From NCBI GenBank assembly GCA_964017045.1, contig OZ024807.1:7056481-7120480 (forward strand): 64,000 nt of DNA, in the 5' to 3' direction. The number at the start of each line of letters is the position of its first letter. Positions within the stretch are counted from its first letter, which is position 1. Source of the DNA: Omphiscola glabra (lineage: Eukaryota; Mollusca; Gastropoda; Lymnaeidae). Shown here piece after piece: positions 1-11,042 of the stretch. The translations under genes were made by a program, and so were the position numbers. The notes beneath the pieces are model-generated. The model was given only the letters and a program-made list of their open reading frames with translations, had not been told where the DNA came from and did no database searches.

Positions 1-1003
1 TTACTGAGATAGTTGTTGTGAAGCTTACTGAGATAGTTGTTGTGAAACTTACTGAGATAGTTGTTGTGAAACTTACTGAGATAGTTGTTGTGAAGGTTAC
101 TGAGATAGTTGTTGTGAAGCTTACTGAGATAGTTGTTGTGAAACTTACTGAGATAGTTGTTGTGAAGGTTACTGAGATAGTTGTTGTGAAGCTAACTGAG
201 ATAGTTGTTGTGAAGGTTACTGAGATAGTTGTTGTGAAACTTACTGAGATAGTTGTTGTGAAGCTTACTGAGATAGTTGTTGTGAAGCTTACTGAGATAG
301 TTGTTGTGAAGCTTACTGAGATAGTTGTTGTGAAACTTACTGAGATAGTTGTTGTGAAGCTTACTGAGATAGTTGTTGTGAAGCTTACTGAGATAGTTGT
401 TGTGAAGCTTACTGAGATAGTTGTTGTGAAGCTTACTGAGATAGTTGTTGCGAAGCTTACTGAGATAGTTGTGAAGCTTACTGAGATAGTTGTGAAGCTT
501 ACTGAGATAGTTGTGAAGCTTACTGAGATAGTTTTGAAGCTTACTGAGATAGTTGTGAAGCTTACTGAGATAGTTGTGAAGCTTACTGAGATAGTTGTTG
601 TGAAGCTTACTGAGATAGTTGTTGTGAAGCTTACTGAGATAGTTGTTGTGAAGCTTACTGAGATAGTTGTTGTGAAGCTTACTGATAAAATTGTTGTGAA
701 GCTTACTGAGATCGTTGTTGTGAAGCTTACTGATAAAATTGTTGTGAAGCTTACTGAGATAGTTGTTGTGAAACTTACTGAGATAGTTGTTGTGAAGCTT
801 ACTGAGATCGTTGTTGTGAAGCTTACTGATAAAATTGTTGTGAAGCTTACTGAGATAGTTGTTGTGAAACTTACTGAGATAGTTGTTGTGAAACTTACTG
901 AGATAGTTGTTGTGAAGCTTACTGAGATAGTTGTTGTGAAGCTTACTGAGATAGTTGTTGTGAAGCTTACTGAGATGGCTGTTGTAAAGCTCACTGAGAT
1001 ATT
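1..1003 (+). repeat. 24-bp satellite array (with 21-bp variants), cut by the window edge
   Basis: About 42 units of a 24-bp repeat (ttactgagatagttgttgtg plus aagc), with a block of 21-bp units near 465-600 that lack one gtt triplet and scattered units carrying gataaaatt. Both unit lengths are multiples of three, so the array stays open on both strands; the plus strand would read a repeated KLTEIVVV octapeptide. No splice site, conserved domain or non-repeat coding sequence supports translation, and I regard the open frames as a by-product of the period. It lies upstream of the terminal exon at 1773 and is probably intronic or intergenic. Confidence 0.95.
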
Positions 1004-1194
1004 TCAGTTTCATTTTTATTCTGCTAATGTCAAATAAATATAATCACATTAAGTTTTATTTCTATTCATTTTAAAGGCCGCTATCAAAACTATTTGGAGC
1101 TGTAAACCTATTGTAATTCTCAATTCATGAATTTAATTGCAAATTAATTTAAAAGCTCAAATATATTGAATTAGTCTATTTCACAAGCAGGACA

Positions 1195-1245
1195 AATTGT
1201 GTTGTATCTTTTAATTGTGATGTATCTTTTAATTGTGTTGTATCT
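1195..1245 (+). repeat. Left half of a split 18-bp tandem repeat
   Basis: Two full units and one 15-bp partial unit of aattgtgttgtatctttt. The same array resumes at 1673, so the GC-rich repeat between the halves appears to have been inserted into it. Confidence 0.85.
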
Positions 1246-1256
1246 AACATGATTAC

Positions 1257-1660
1257 TAGTTGCTGTTAATGGATATGAAACTTGGGTGGTCAATAAAACC
1301 CATGTTGATGATTTTAGCTACGTGGCCGTGAGAAAGCCGCTCCTAGGCAACCGTTTCGTCCCGCCACTACAAACGTCCCGACCGAAAGACTCCCTGGGCG
1401 GTGGGGAGTGGTAACGCAACACCAACCCCCGGAGTGGAAGCAAAGCCGTCCTGACCCACAGAGAGTTAACTGCGGACGCTTTAAACGCAGCGTCCTCGGT
1501 CGACCGGGCCTCCCTTAGGTCAAGGGGGAGGTTCCCGGCGCCCTCCCGCACGGGCTGGAGTCGGGTTAAGTCCTTCAGTGCTCTGGCTTGTGTGGGGGAG
1601 CGCCGGGGGGGGGGGGGCATTAAGAGCTCGCGCTCGACGGCCCACCGACTCCATCTCTTA
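1257..1660 (+). mobile_element. GC-rich dispersed repeat, copy 1
   Basis: A GC-rich block in AT-rich surroundings. Its order of conserved segments matches 60779-61215: a ttgctgttaatggata-like start, a ctaggcaaccgtttcgtccc-like block, a ttaaacgcagcg block, and a ggcattaagagctcgcgctc-like end. In the minus frame both copies encode short shared peptides (RELLMP, and RSTE followed by AAFKA), but no known domain is recognisable. It could be the 5' part of a LINE or an unclassified transposon; I cannot name it. Confidence 0.7.
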
Positions 1661-1672
1661 TGCAACATTTTC

Positions 1673-1726
1673 AATTGTGTTGTATCTTTTAATTGTGTTG
1701 TATCTTTTAATTCCGATGCATCTTTT
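1673..1726 (+). repeat. Right half of a split 18-bp tandem repeat
   Basis: Three 18-bp units, the last diverged (aattccgatgcatctttt), continuing the array that ends at 1245. Confidence 0.85.
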
Positions 1727-1772
1727 GATATAAATTTAAAATTTTGTTTTCCTCCAACCCCCTGCCTCCCAG

Positions 1773-2226
1773 GTTTGTGCTTGGCCAAGACAGTGGACTG
1801 CGACGACCAGTAGCATTGGCCATCACACAAAGCAATAAACTTGTCGTGGTTCAGTCAGACGGAATGGTCAAAATCTTCAGCTATGAAACCACATCACCAA
1901 CACCGTCGCCAACTCCAAAGCCAAGGCCCACGCCAATGCCAAAGCCGTCCCCGAAAATTCCCCCGCAGAGAAACTCTCACAGCGACTCTCAAGGGGAGAG
2001 CTCAGCTCCCCATTACGGCAACTTTGGGACCAGGAGACTCAGCAGCTACAGTGGTCACGGCGGGGTCAGTTTTGCTAAAATGTTTGGGAGTCCTGGAGCT
2101 ATTCACAGCAGTGGAGTCGGGTACCACAGTGCCAGGAGGTTCAGTGAGATGCCCTCATCATCAGTATCATCAGAAGCTACAAATCTGCTGCCTCAGGCCT
2201 TAAAGCCAAGACATCAACAAATTTAA
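1773..2226 (+). CDS. 3' terminal exon of a gene with an NHL-repeat-like end
   Basis: The exon follows a pyrimidine-rich tract ending in AG at 1771-1772 and is entered in phase 2, completing an AGG-type codon. It runs about 150 codons to a TAA at 2224-2226. The first ~37 residues include RPVALAITQSNKLVVVQSDG and then VKIFSY, a pattern like the last blade of NHL/beta-propeller proteins such as TRIM-NHL ubiquitin ligases. A Pro/Thr/Lys-rich linker (PTPSPTPKPRPTPMPKPSP) and a Ser-rich tail with RRLSSYSGHGG and RRFSEMPSSS follow; these are possible phosphosites. The codons are clearly more GC-rich than the flanks. Upstream exons must lie outside the window or beyond the satellite. The family call rests on one blade, so TRIM identity is only a suggestion. 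Confidence 0.6.
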
Positions 2227-2239
2227 TCGTTGTCTGATG

Positions 2240-2437
2240 CAGCGGTTCTCAACGTGTGGGTCGCGACGCCTTTGGGGGTCGAATGACCCTTTCCCCAGGG
2301 GGTCGCCTAAGACCAGAGGAAAACACATATACTAACAGTTGTGAAGAAGCAACGAAAATAATTTTGTGGTTGGGGGTCGCCACAGCATGAGGGACTCTAT
2401 TAAAGGGTCACGGCATTAGGAAGGTTGAGAACCACCG
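2240..2437 (+). mobile_element. SPIN/URR1-like non-autonomous hAT element, copy 1
   Basis: 198 bp, starting cagcggttctcaac and ending gttgagaaccaccg (imperfect terminal inverted repeats). It is flanked by perfect 8-bp target duplications gtctgatg at 2232-2239 and 2438-2445, as expected for hAT transposition. The interior (gggtcgcgac..., aagaccaga, aaaacacatat, caacgaaaataatttt, cggcattaggaaggttgag) matches what I know of the SPIN/URR1 family. It lies 13 bp after the stop codon of the preceding exon, so it is probably in that gene's 3' UTR. Confidence 0.92.
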
Positions 2438-2445
2438 GTCTGATG

Positions 2446-3420
2446 GAATCATTTGATAAATAGTGTAAAATATTTTTATAAAGTATTGTTTATTGTATAA
2501 AAAGAAATATTTTTTTTAACACCATTCATCCTATTTGTAAAATACTTATGAACCTTTTTGAGTCTTTCTACCTTTTTGTTTTGTTCATACTACAATATGC
2601 ATGTAGAAAGAATTAGACACCTCCATGTATTTCATAAATTTGTATTGATTTGGATTGTAATTTAAGTTCCTGTTCAGTTTTTCATGAAACCTACATTATA
2701 ACATTTGAATTAAGGTTATACATTTTTTTGAATAACTTTGGAAAACTGATACTCCATTTTAAGAAATAGGATACATAAATATAGTTTTATAAATATGCAG
2801 CATTCTCCTTATTCTATTTATAACATGAAATTCTTTTTATATTTCCATCCTTAAGATGTCTTTAGTAAATACTTAAAGAATGTTACTTAAAGATAGAATC
2901 CAAATTTGTAAGTACATTAAATATATAACTGTATTTTATACTCAATAGCTAGGCTTGTAAAGCTGGCTAGAAATGTACGATTACCAAAATATCTGAAAGA
3001 AATTTAATTCATACTTAACTTACAAAAATGTATCTTAAAAAAAATAACTCTTAGATTCAAGCACAGCCAAAAACATGTCTTCTGTCTTTCAATTGCATAA
3101 GTAGTTTCGATCATTTGTGATCGTTTGTAATTTTGATGATGTTAAAATAAAGAGTAGCTGATTTAGGGTGGAATGATCTTTAGATACGTGAGTTTGAAGT
3201 GTAGCTTTTAAAGAAACGGCCTACAATTGTGTGTGTCATCATAGAGCCCCTCTACATACGTAGGAGAAAGAATGAACAATACATTGATCTTGGGCCCTTA
3301 ATGTGTATAATAAGAAGATTTATTTTTAGGAGAGACTTGTTATATAATGTAATTTTTTTATTCCTTGCCAGAATATTTATTAGAATTGTGATAAAAAGAA
3401 GTGTTCCATAATAGTATTTT
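2446..3420. other. AT-rich 3' flank without recognised genes
   Basis: Downstream of the NHL-type exon. A plus-strand aataaa at about 3145-3150 could serve as a distant poly(A) signal. I see no other feature. Confidence 0.4.
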
Positions 3421-3421
3421 A

Positions 3422-3992
3422 TTCATCAGATACAGCCATATCATTAGAACTATTATTATTATTACAGAGAGAAAAAATGTATAGCTGTGTAGCTATATTT
3501 TGTAATGCTTCTCTGATTCACATTTAATTAGCTCTCAAACTTGAATGTGTTGTAAAAAAAGAAGAAAAGTCACTCTGATGGAACCAACTCATGAGTTATT
3601 GGAAACTGTTGTTGACAACGCATGGGTTAAATGTATTTCAATCTAACAATGATTGTCATGTAAATGAAAAACAAATTATTTGTCTTAGAACTGCAAAAAA
3701 AAAAAAAAGAGTGCTATCCCCATAATTGCATTTCATTAATCTAATTGTATATTTTATTAATCAGATACAGCCATATAGGTAGGTCACCAAGTGAAAATAT
3801 CTATAGCAATATTAAGCTTCTGTAATTCATCAAATATCATTAGATCCCAACCTTGAATGTGTTGTTAAAAAAATAAAGAGAAATCCCCCTGCTGGAGCCT
3901 GTTCCGAGTGTTGCTGACAACTCATGGGTCAGATGTAATTCAATCTTATAATGATTGTCTTGTAAATGAAAAGAAAATAATTTGTCTTATCA
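3422..3992. repeat. Local direct duplication (~250 bp, diverged)
   Basis: Segments 3422-3695 and 3757-3992 share catcagatacagccatat, cttgaatgtgttgt, gttgacaacgcatgggt-like and aatgattgtcatgtaaatga-like blocks in the same order. No coding potential is apparent. Confidence 0.75.
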
Positions 3993-5790
3993 ATTGTTAT
4001 TTTTTTTTTTTTTTAATTTACTCAGTCATAAAATTTAATGACCAAAATCTGATTGTGACATAGATATTTATAACATGCATGGATTAAAATTAAATTATTT
4101 AATTATGCCTCCTCTCCCACACCCTCTAAAAAATTTAAAAAAAAAACAAAAACACCATTGTATCCTAGATGAGATCTGCCCCATGAAAGATGACCTGTGA
4201 AGTTATCCGTGTGGTAGTGAGATTTGGGATTTTCGAAACTGGATTGATGGATCAAATTTTTAAAGTTGGGAGATTAAAATTGGATAAAAAACCATTTTCA
4301 GTTTGTGAATATGTAACATCTCTAGCAGATCAAGAGACATAACAATCACATACACAAACATACAGGAGCGTCAATAGAGAGTGTCAGTAAGCTCACACAT
4401 CAGGACAGCACTGGGCAGGAAAGCCACAGAAATTTAAAACCACAATGAAGGACAAAAGTGGGAGCTTTGAGGGGTGAAAGTCCTTCCCTACAGACAATTT
4501 AAGTAGACATAATTAATTCATGATAACTTAATGAATAAACGATGACATGTTTAATGATTCAATCAAGTCAAGATTTATAATTATTAGTAGTTTATAAATA
4601 AACATTTTATTTTTTGCATTAAAAAGAAACAACTCATTGCACTAAAGGTGTCATTATAAAAAAAATAAAAAATTTCACAGTAAAAAAAATATAAAATTTA
4701 AAAATGTGAAACATTTATTGGTAACACCATTGCAATGGGGAACATTCATAGGTAATATCAGTTCAATGGGGAACATTCATCAGGTCAATGGGGAACATTC
4801 ATCAGAACAGTTATTCAATGGGGAAGATTCATCGATAACATCAGTTCAAAATTCAATGTGGCACATTTATCAATAGCATCAGTTGAACTTCTTCAAGGCA
4901 GTGAGATTATTTTCTGAAAGTAAGTTTCAATATTTATTCTAGAATGTTAAGCGAGACTGAATGGTAGAAGTAAACTCATACTATCGGTTAACTATTTTCT
5001 AATAGTGATTAAAATTTAGTTTTGATGATTTTCTTTTCTTTTTATTTTTTCCCCTTGGATTATCTACCTTAATGCATTGGCTTGTCTCCCTTTATTTTCA
5101 GTTTTCAATGAATGTGGAACCAAAAAAATATTCTGCAGTTATTTATAATTATGGTTTTTTATTTAAATGTGTACAATTTTCAACAAAGTGCTTTTCAGCA
5201 AAAGTGCTTTTCAACATACCTTTTATGAATGTTGTTCATTAATTTTTGTACTGTCTTCCTGCAGTGCCCGCTCTGATCAAACCTGTTTGTGTTGGCGGTG
5301 GCCTCTTTCTATTTAAATGAGAGATTGAGACATCATTAGAAGACGCAAATAGCAAACTGTGGTCGAGTCAACAACTTAGTAGTGTCATTTAAATAAATGA
5401 TTTAGCGTTAAACTGGGACTACAGTTGTCTCAACGGAATGTGGCTTCGTGGGAATGACGGAAAGATTTGGATTATACTTTGCTACCAAATTAACTTATTC
5501 GTGTCACTCTACAAACCATTCATTGAACACCTATGTATTAATGCGCCCCTTTCTTACAAAATAAATTTATAAATGCAATCATATCTTTATTTTTTAAAAT
5601 TTCCTGCGACAATGAATTATGTGGGAAAATGTAATTTTTTCAAATAATAATAATACTAATAATGATACTAATAATAATAATCATACTAATAATAATAATA
5701 ATAAAATAAATCAGTTTCGCCCCTTGAGAATTTTCAAACCCGGATTATCTCCCATCCCACTTACCCAACAAATGAGAGAATGCCTGGACT
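3993..5790. other. AT-rich non-coding stretch
   Basis: A short array of caatggggaacattcat-like units lies at about 4725-4870, and an AAT-rich microsatellite at 5640-5706. No gene or complete mobile element recognised. Confidence 0.4.
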
Positions 5791-5793
5791 CAC

Positions 5794-5904
5794 CTTACTC
5801 CTCCCTTTCCCACTGTGTGATGACCTCACGTGTTTGTGGACATCCATGCTCATGAAGTCATATTCGTCCATGTTGTTGTCGATGTAGTAAGTCAGGTCAG
5901 ACAT
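5794..5904 (-). CDS. Orphan coding-like exon, unidentified
   Basis: Read on the minus strand, a CAG acceptor (plus ctg at 5905-5907) precedes an ATG, followed by 37 codons beginning MSDLTYYIDNNMDEYDFM and ending SGKGRSK at a strong donor, AAG|GTGAGT (exon end 5794). An alternative donor, CAC|GTGAGG, would end it at 5830. The codons are rich in GAC, AAC, TAC and ATC, unlike the AT-rich flanks. If the ATG is used it may be a first coding exon; otherwise it is an internal phase 0-0 exon. I do not recognise the protein and found no partner exon, so an isolated or relic exon is possible. Confidence 0.45.
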
Positions 5905-5995
5905 CTGGACATTTGGAAATGACATTAAAAATTATGAAGGGCCAATGATTAATAAGCATATCATTTTTAAAATTTTGTTTTTCAAATCATTTATG

Positions 5996-6173
5996 CAGTG
6001 GCGTAGCTAGGATAAGTGACGCCCATGGCGGGTCATGATTTCTGCCTCCCCTTCCACAAAAAAAAAAACAACTCTACAGCTAGCCGAAAATATGACCCCT
6101 CAAAAAAATAAAATAAATAAAAACACTACCACCATTAGCGGACCGCTACCTCCGACCCCTTCCTACGCCCCTG
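5996..6173. mobile_element. hAT-like MITE A
   Basis: Left end cagtggcgtagctaggat; right end ccttcctacgcccctg, whose reverse complement starts caggggcgtagg. The 8-bp flanks catttatg and aatttaaa match only partly, so the target duplication has decayed. No coding capacity. Confidence 0.6.
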
Positions 6174-6236
6174 AATTTAAAACAAATTGAAGTTTTAGAA
6201 TCCATTAAAATACTGAATTGCCACCTCAAAATTAAG

Positions 6237-6424
6237 CCAACTAGAAGAGTATGTGAGCCAGCTAGAGGAGTATGTGAGCCAGCTAGAGGAGTATGTGAGC
6301 CAACTAGCGGAGTATGTAAGCTTCTAGAGCAGTATGTGAGACAACTAGCGGAGTAGTGAGCCAAATAGAGGAGTATGTGAGCCAACTAGCGGAGTAGTGA
6401 GCCAAATAGAGGAGTATGTGAGCC
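6237..6424 (+). repeat. ~21-bp minisatellite interrupted by a MITE
   Basis: About nine units of gccaactagaggagtatgtga with indels. The unit resumes right after MITE B (tgtgagccaac at 6587), so the MITE was inserted into the array. Confidence 0.85.
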
Positions 6425-6586
6425 TCAGGCGCAGAGATAAGGGGTGCGGTTTGCCCCTGGCGGCCCTTTTTTTCCTTTTATATACAGGGCGGCTTTATAC
6501 AGGAAACTACAGATTTATTTCGTGTAAGATTGGAGGGTGGGGGGGGGGGTCTAGATCTAGAACTAACCATCCTAGCTACGCCACTG
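6425..6586. mobile_element. hAT-like MITE B, nested in the minisatellite
   Basis: About 162 bp, flanked by the 8-bp duplication tgtgagcc (6417-6424 and 6587-6594). The right end atcctagctacgccactg is the exact inverse of the first 18 bases of MITE A. The left end (caggcgcagagataaggg) is diverged. It contains a 10-base G run. Confidence 0.7.
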
Positions 6587-6677
6587 TGTGAGCCAACGAT
6601 GAATGAAATTGATGAATGAAAGAAATGAGAAGCTTAATAAGGAAAGCTGATACAACAAAAGCATCTCTTTTATAGTA

Positions 6678-6815
6678 GGGGTTCTTGACCAGTGATGCCC
6701 ACCCACCCTGGGGGTTCTTGACCAGGGATGCCCACCCACCATGGGGGTTCTTGACAAGGGATGCCCGCCCACCCTGGGGGTTCTTGACCAGGGATGCCCG
6801 CCCACCCTGGGGGTT
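6678..6815 (+). repeat. 33-bp minisatellite, ~4 copies
   Basis: Units of ggggttcttgaccagggatg followed by cccacccaccctg, well conserved and then decaying at 6811. Confidence 0.9.
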
Positions 6816-6859
6816 CTGAAGGCAGTGTCCAGGGGTGCGAGGAATCCAAGGAAATCATG

Positions 6860-7420
6860 TTTAACGTTTTGGGGGGGGGGGGTGTTGCCGGAAATGTTTT
6901 GAATTCAGTAAGGGGTGCGATGCTGCAAACGTTTTAAGAATACCCGAATAGCAATAACTATTACTTCCTAAACCATTCTAAAACTTGGTCAAACGCAGAT
7001 GCGGGCTTATCCAAATAAACTTTGGTCTACTTTTTCAGACGACCACATTCAGCCATGAACCTATTGATGTTTTTCATTTTAGGAAAACTTTCCTTTATCT
7101 CAACTTTGTACATTCTTTACCAGTTGTTCGTTCTTCTGCATGTCACGTGATTCACCTTATTTAAGATTCGTTTAAAAAAATGAATTGGATTGCTGTTTTC
7201 TCTTGACTTTCATTTTTCTCTACCAAACTTTTTAATTTAAAAAAAAATCAGTTAATGCAAGACTTAATGTTTACTTTTATGTAAGTGTGCATTAAAACAA
7301 CAACAACTTATTTGAATATGATGCAGACAATGCTATAAATAGTCAGAAAGTCTGGTCACATCTTCGTTTCTAATGGGTTACTATTCGAATTGTTATTGAA
7401 CGCTTGACGAGACAACGAGA
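6860..7420. other. Non-coding stretch
   Basis: One long G run near 6870-6880 and AT-rich sequence; no gene or complete element recognised. Confidence 0.4.
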
Positions 7421-7544
7421 TGAGTCACTTTGCCTCACGGCGTAATGCAACCTGTGGCAAGGAACAGTGTACCATTATATACAGCCTCAACATGCCACTC
7501 CACGTTTTGGTAGGTCCGCAGCAGAGATACATATACTGGTAGGC

Positions 7545-7860
7545 TAGGTGAGATGGATGGAGGGACCGAATGATAGTTTGATGGAAGAGTGGAATGATAG
7601 ATTGGTGGATGGGTGGAATGATATATTGGTGGATTGGTGGAATTACAGATTGATGGATGGGTGGAGTGGCAGATGGATTGGTGGAATGATATATTGATGG
7701 ATGGGTGGAATTATATATTGATGGATGGGTGGAATGACAGATGGATTGGTGGAATGATAGATTGATGGATGGGTGGGTGGAATTATAGATTGATGGATAG
7801 GTGGAATGACAGATGGATGAGTGGAAGGATAGATGATGGATGGCTGGAACGATAGACACA
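7545..7860 (+). repeat. GATGG-type degenerate tandem repeat
   Basis: Roughly 24-bp units built from gattgatggatgggtggaat-like sequence. The period keeps low-complexity Ser/Ile/His frames open on the minus strand; these are not credible genes. Confidence 0.85.
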
Positions 7861-8382
7861 TGGATGAACAGGGAGCGATTGAGTGGTGAAAGTGAGGAAG
7901 GTATGGTAACATGGTTTAATAAAAAAAAAGAACGGCAAAAGAAATCTGAGAAACAGAAGGTGTATGAAAGAAAAAGTGTCGACATTAGTGGACAAGTATG
8001 GAGTTAATTACCTTATTTATTACTGTTTGAATTGGTAGAAATTTTACACCACTGGATTCAACGCTAACTCTCAGACGGTTCGTCCTTGTACTGCAAGATG
8101 GTGATGATTGATGGTATTCAGAAACCTTCCACTAGTTTTATACGCAATACGTCCGTCAACGTGCATCAACGATCCGCTTAATTGTACTTCGGCTATCTGA
8201 GATGTTGGATTAATCGAGTTTCTAAAAAGGTACATTAACATTTTTAACATTTTATTTTGGGGAAAAAATAGGGGGGGGGGGGAAGGACGGGTGACGACAC
8301 CTAAAAATAGGACATTCCATGACAAGGACATTGTTAATAAAAAAAATAGATCCCATTTTTTGAAAAAAAAAAGGACTGGATA

Positions 8383-8537
8383 TAGGGCCGTGCAGAGGAT
8401 TTTTGGGCCCCGAACAATTTCAAAGAGGGAATATTTTTTTAAAATAAATTACTTGTGTGTGTGTGGGGGGGGGGTGCTCCATTTGGGAAGTGCCCCCAGA
8501 TGATTTACTCAGTTGCCTCGGCGTCTGCACGGCCCTG
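8383..8537. mobile_element. Short inverted-repeat element (MITE D)
   Basis: agggccgtgcaga at 8384-8396 and its exact inverse tctgcacggccct at 8524-8536 bound ~155 bp containing a long G run. Flanking 8-mers (actggata and aactaaca) do not match well, so hAT membership is only suspected. Confidence 0.6.
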
Positions 8538-9570
8538 AACTAACACCATTAAATCGTGACCCCCCCCCCCCAAACCCCATCTCATCCGGTTTCTTTTCCC
8601 CATTTACAGCCCTGACAGAGGGTGTGACGTACCCAAAATCATTACAAGACATAAGCAATAAGTGAACGTCTTATTAATAATCCAAAGTCCCCAGACACCT
8701 CACAGCTGTTGTTTGTGAGGTGGGGTGATTTCATTGTAATCTATATATAGATCCTGACCTAGAAAATATTTTAAAATGTCGGTTTGTTGACAAAACCATC
8801 CACGTGTTTTCGAAAGCTGTGTTGTTGTTGTTTTTTTTTTTTTGTTGTTGTTATGACTGTATTTCCGTCGTTTCTTAGAAATGACATGCGCAGTTTCTTA
8901 CCTGAAGCAAAAAGTGAACCAGAGCCTTTCGGACGTGGCTGTCCTAACTTAAGTCGCAGGCGAAGAAGCGTAACTGTGGCGGAGGGGAGGGGTGAAGGAG
9001 GTCCCCTCACGCAGCTGAACTTTTCACTTAAAGTATTATTAGAGTGCAAGTTGATGTTTAATATGATTTCGGTAGAGATTGCGCTGTGAACTAACGGGCA
9101 CACAAAAACTAAGTCATTTATAAATATTACTTCATGCAAACCTCTTATAAGATAAAACAACAACAACAACAACAACACAAAAAAAACAACAACAAAACAA
9201 ATAAACAAAGCAATTTCAGTCTGAGTCCGTGTGGCTGAGAAGCACTGAAATATATTTTTGTATATCGATGAAAATGAGTAGCACGCACAAATGAGTCACT
9301 CCGTTTGCGGTTTAGAAAAGAAAATTTCTCCCATCATGTGATACGCTTCTTCCCCCCCCCCCCCTTTTTTTTCTACGGGACTAATGCTTAGAAATGTGAT
9401 GAGTTCATGGAGTAATGCGATCGATTTCACGAATGACGCAATCGATATGTAGGCTAACACTGCTGGATTACCCCACTGATAATTGACCAGCGTATTTATG
9501 GACATAGCCGAGTCATTGGTCAGACGACTCCGGGGATCAAACTCCTGCTTATAATAAGAACGATGGGGTG
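8538..9570. other. Non-coding stretch with simple repeats
   Basis: C and G homopolymers (near 8566 and 9354), a gttgtt/tttt tract at 8819-8850 and a caacaa tract at 9158-9200. The open frames here have no recognisable domains and I do not call genes. Confidence 0.5.
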
Positions 9571-9734
9571 GCTAGGGTTGTGCCGCCAGGGGCGGGCCTA
9601 GATTTTTGCTGTCCCTTTTTACTAAAAAAATATCTACTTTTGGACAAATCTGACGTCACTCTTTATTCAGAACGAAGTGCCACCTGGGGGCGGACCTCCC
9701 CTCCGCTTCTCTTACTACACTTCTGTCTCTGATT

Positions 9735-9915
9735 TGATGACATAATTTGTTACTTAGACTTTGCACCTGAGTTAATGATGTATTTTTTTAAATTAGATGC
9801 TGCCCCTGGGTTAATGATATACATTTTTAAATTAGATGCTGCCGCTGGGTTAATGATATACTTTTTTAAATTAGATGCTGCCCCTGGGTTAAATATATAA
9901 TTTTTTACTAAGACG
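9735..9915 (+). repeat. ~41-bp tandem repeat, ~4 copies
   Basis: Units of aattagatgctgcccctggg followed by ttaatgatatac and a T run. The array lies within a TE-like stretch starting ccaggggcgggcctagattt at about 9585. Confidence 0.8.
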
Positions 9916-10239
9916 CTGCCTCCCCCTTGCCTTCCTCAAGGCCAAAAATAAAAAAAAATAGATGAAATATAGAAATAATAATAGAAATTTTAAAATCAAA
10001 TTCTAAATTATTTGAATCCAAAGTTGAAGTAGATCTGAGAATGTCACCGAAAAAATACATTATCTATGCTAGTTTTTTAAAAAAAATTTGTATTATTATT
10101 TTTTTCTTTATCATTGTAACACGTATTTGAATGTGGACTGAGGATTAGGGTTGTAGGTAATACCTTGGTTCGTGCAGGAGAGTCGCTCGTTTCTAAACAC
10201 AATTTCAAATTTTGATCTCTGATATTAAAAATTGTGGGC

Positions 10240-10398
10240 TCCATCGGCGTCGCCAGGGTTTGTGACACCCGATGAGAGTGACATTTTTTGTTTGTTGCAT
10301 CTGGATTGATAAGAAATGCCACCTCTGAATATATATGGCAAAAAAAATGGACAGGTCTGGGTGGATTGCCCCTTCCGCCCCACCCTTGCTACGCCAGT
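10240..10398 (-). mobile_element. Relic of a CACTGGCGTAGC-ended hAT-like MITE
   Basis: The right end ccttgctacgccagtg reads CACTGGCGTAGCAAGG on the minus strand, and the left end is a diverged cggcgtcgccaggg. It resembles MITEs A and B. No clear target duplication. Confidence 0.4.
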
Positions 10399-10504
10399 GG
10401 TGTTGTGTAGTGGGTTAAAGCAGTTTTAATCTTGCTACGAGTACTCTTAACATCTTAAAACCATGACCTTGGCCTAGACTTTACATTTCATGATGGCTTT
10501 GATG

Positions 10505-11042
10505 ATCCTGACTGACATTTTCTGTTAATACTGACACAACATCTTTGTTAATCCTGATATAACATCTTTGTTAATCCTGACATAACATCTTTGTTAATCC
10601 TGATATAACATCTTTGTTAATCCTGATATAACATCTTTGTTAATCCTGACATGTCATCGTCTGTTAATCCTGACACAAAATCTTTGTTAATCCTGACATA
10701 ACATCTTTGTTAATCCTGACATAACATCTTTGTTAATCCTGATATAACATCTTTGTTAATCCTTACATGTCATCGTCTGTTAATCCTGACACAAAAACTT
10801 TGTTAATCCTGACATAACATCTTTGTTAATCCTGACATAAAAATCTGTGTTATTCTTGACATAACATCTTTGTTAATCCTGACATAACATCTGTGTTAAT
10901 CCTGACATAACATCTTTGTTAATCCTGACTAACATTTTCTGTTAATCCTGACTGAACATGTTTGTTAATCCTGACATCTTTGTTAATCCTGACATAAGAA
11001 TTTTGTTAATCCTGACTTAGCATCTTTGTTAATCCTGACAAG
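10505..11042 (+). repeat. 23-bp minisatellite, ~22 copies
   Basis: Units of aacatctttgttaatcctga followed by cat, with variants (catgtcatcgtctgtta, acaaaatcttt) that recur at intervals and suggest higher-order duplication. Confidence 0.92.

Noticed and set aside
1318..1830. 170-codon minus-strand frame as a host gene
   Set aside because: It lies in a GC-rich dispersed repeat and runs across the boundary into the 18-bp array and the opposite-strand exon.
5996..6586. A single 591-bp transposon bounded by exact 18-bp inverted repeats
   Set aside because: The 8-bp duplication tgtgagcc around 6425-6586 and the internal end at 6173 fit two separate MITEs better; kept as a test in the findings.
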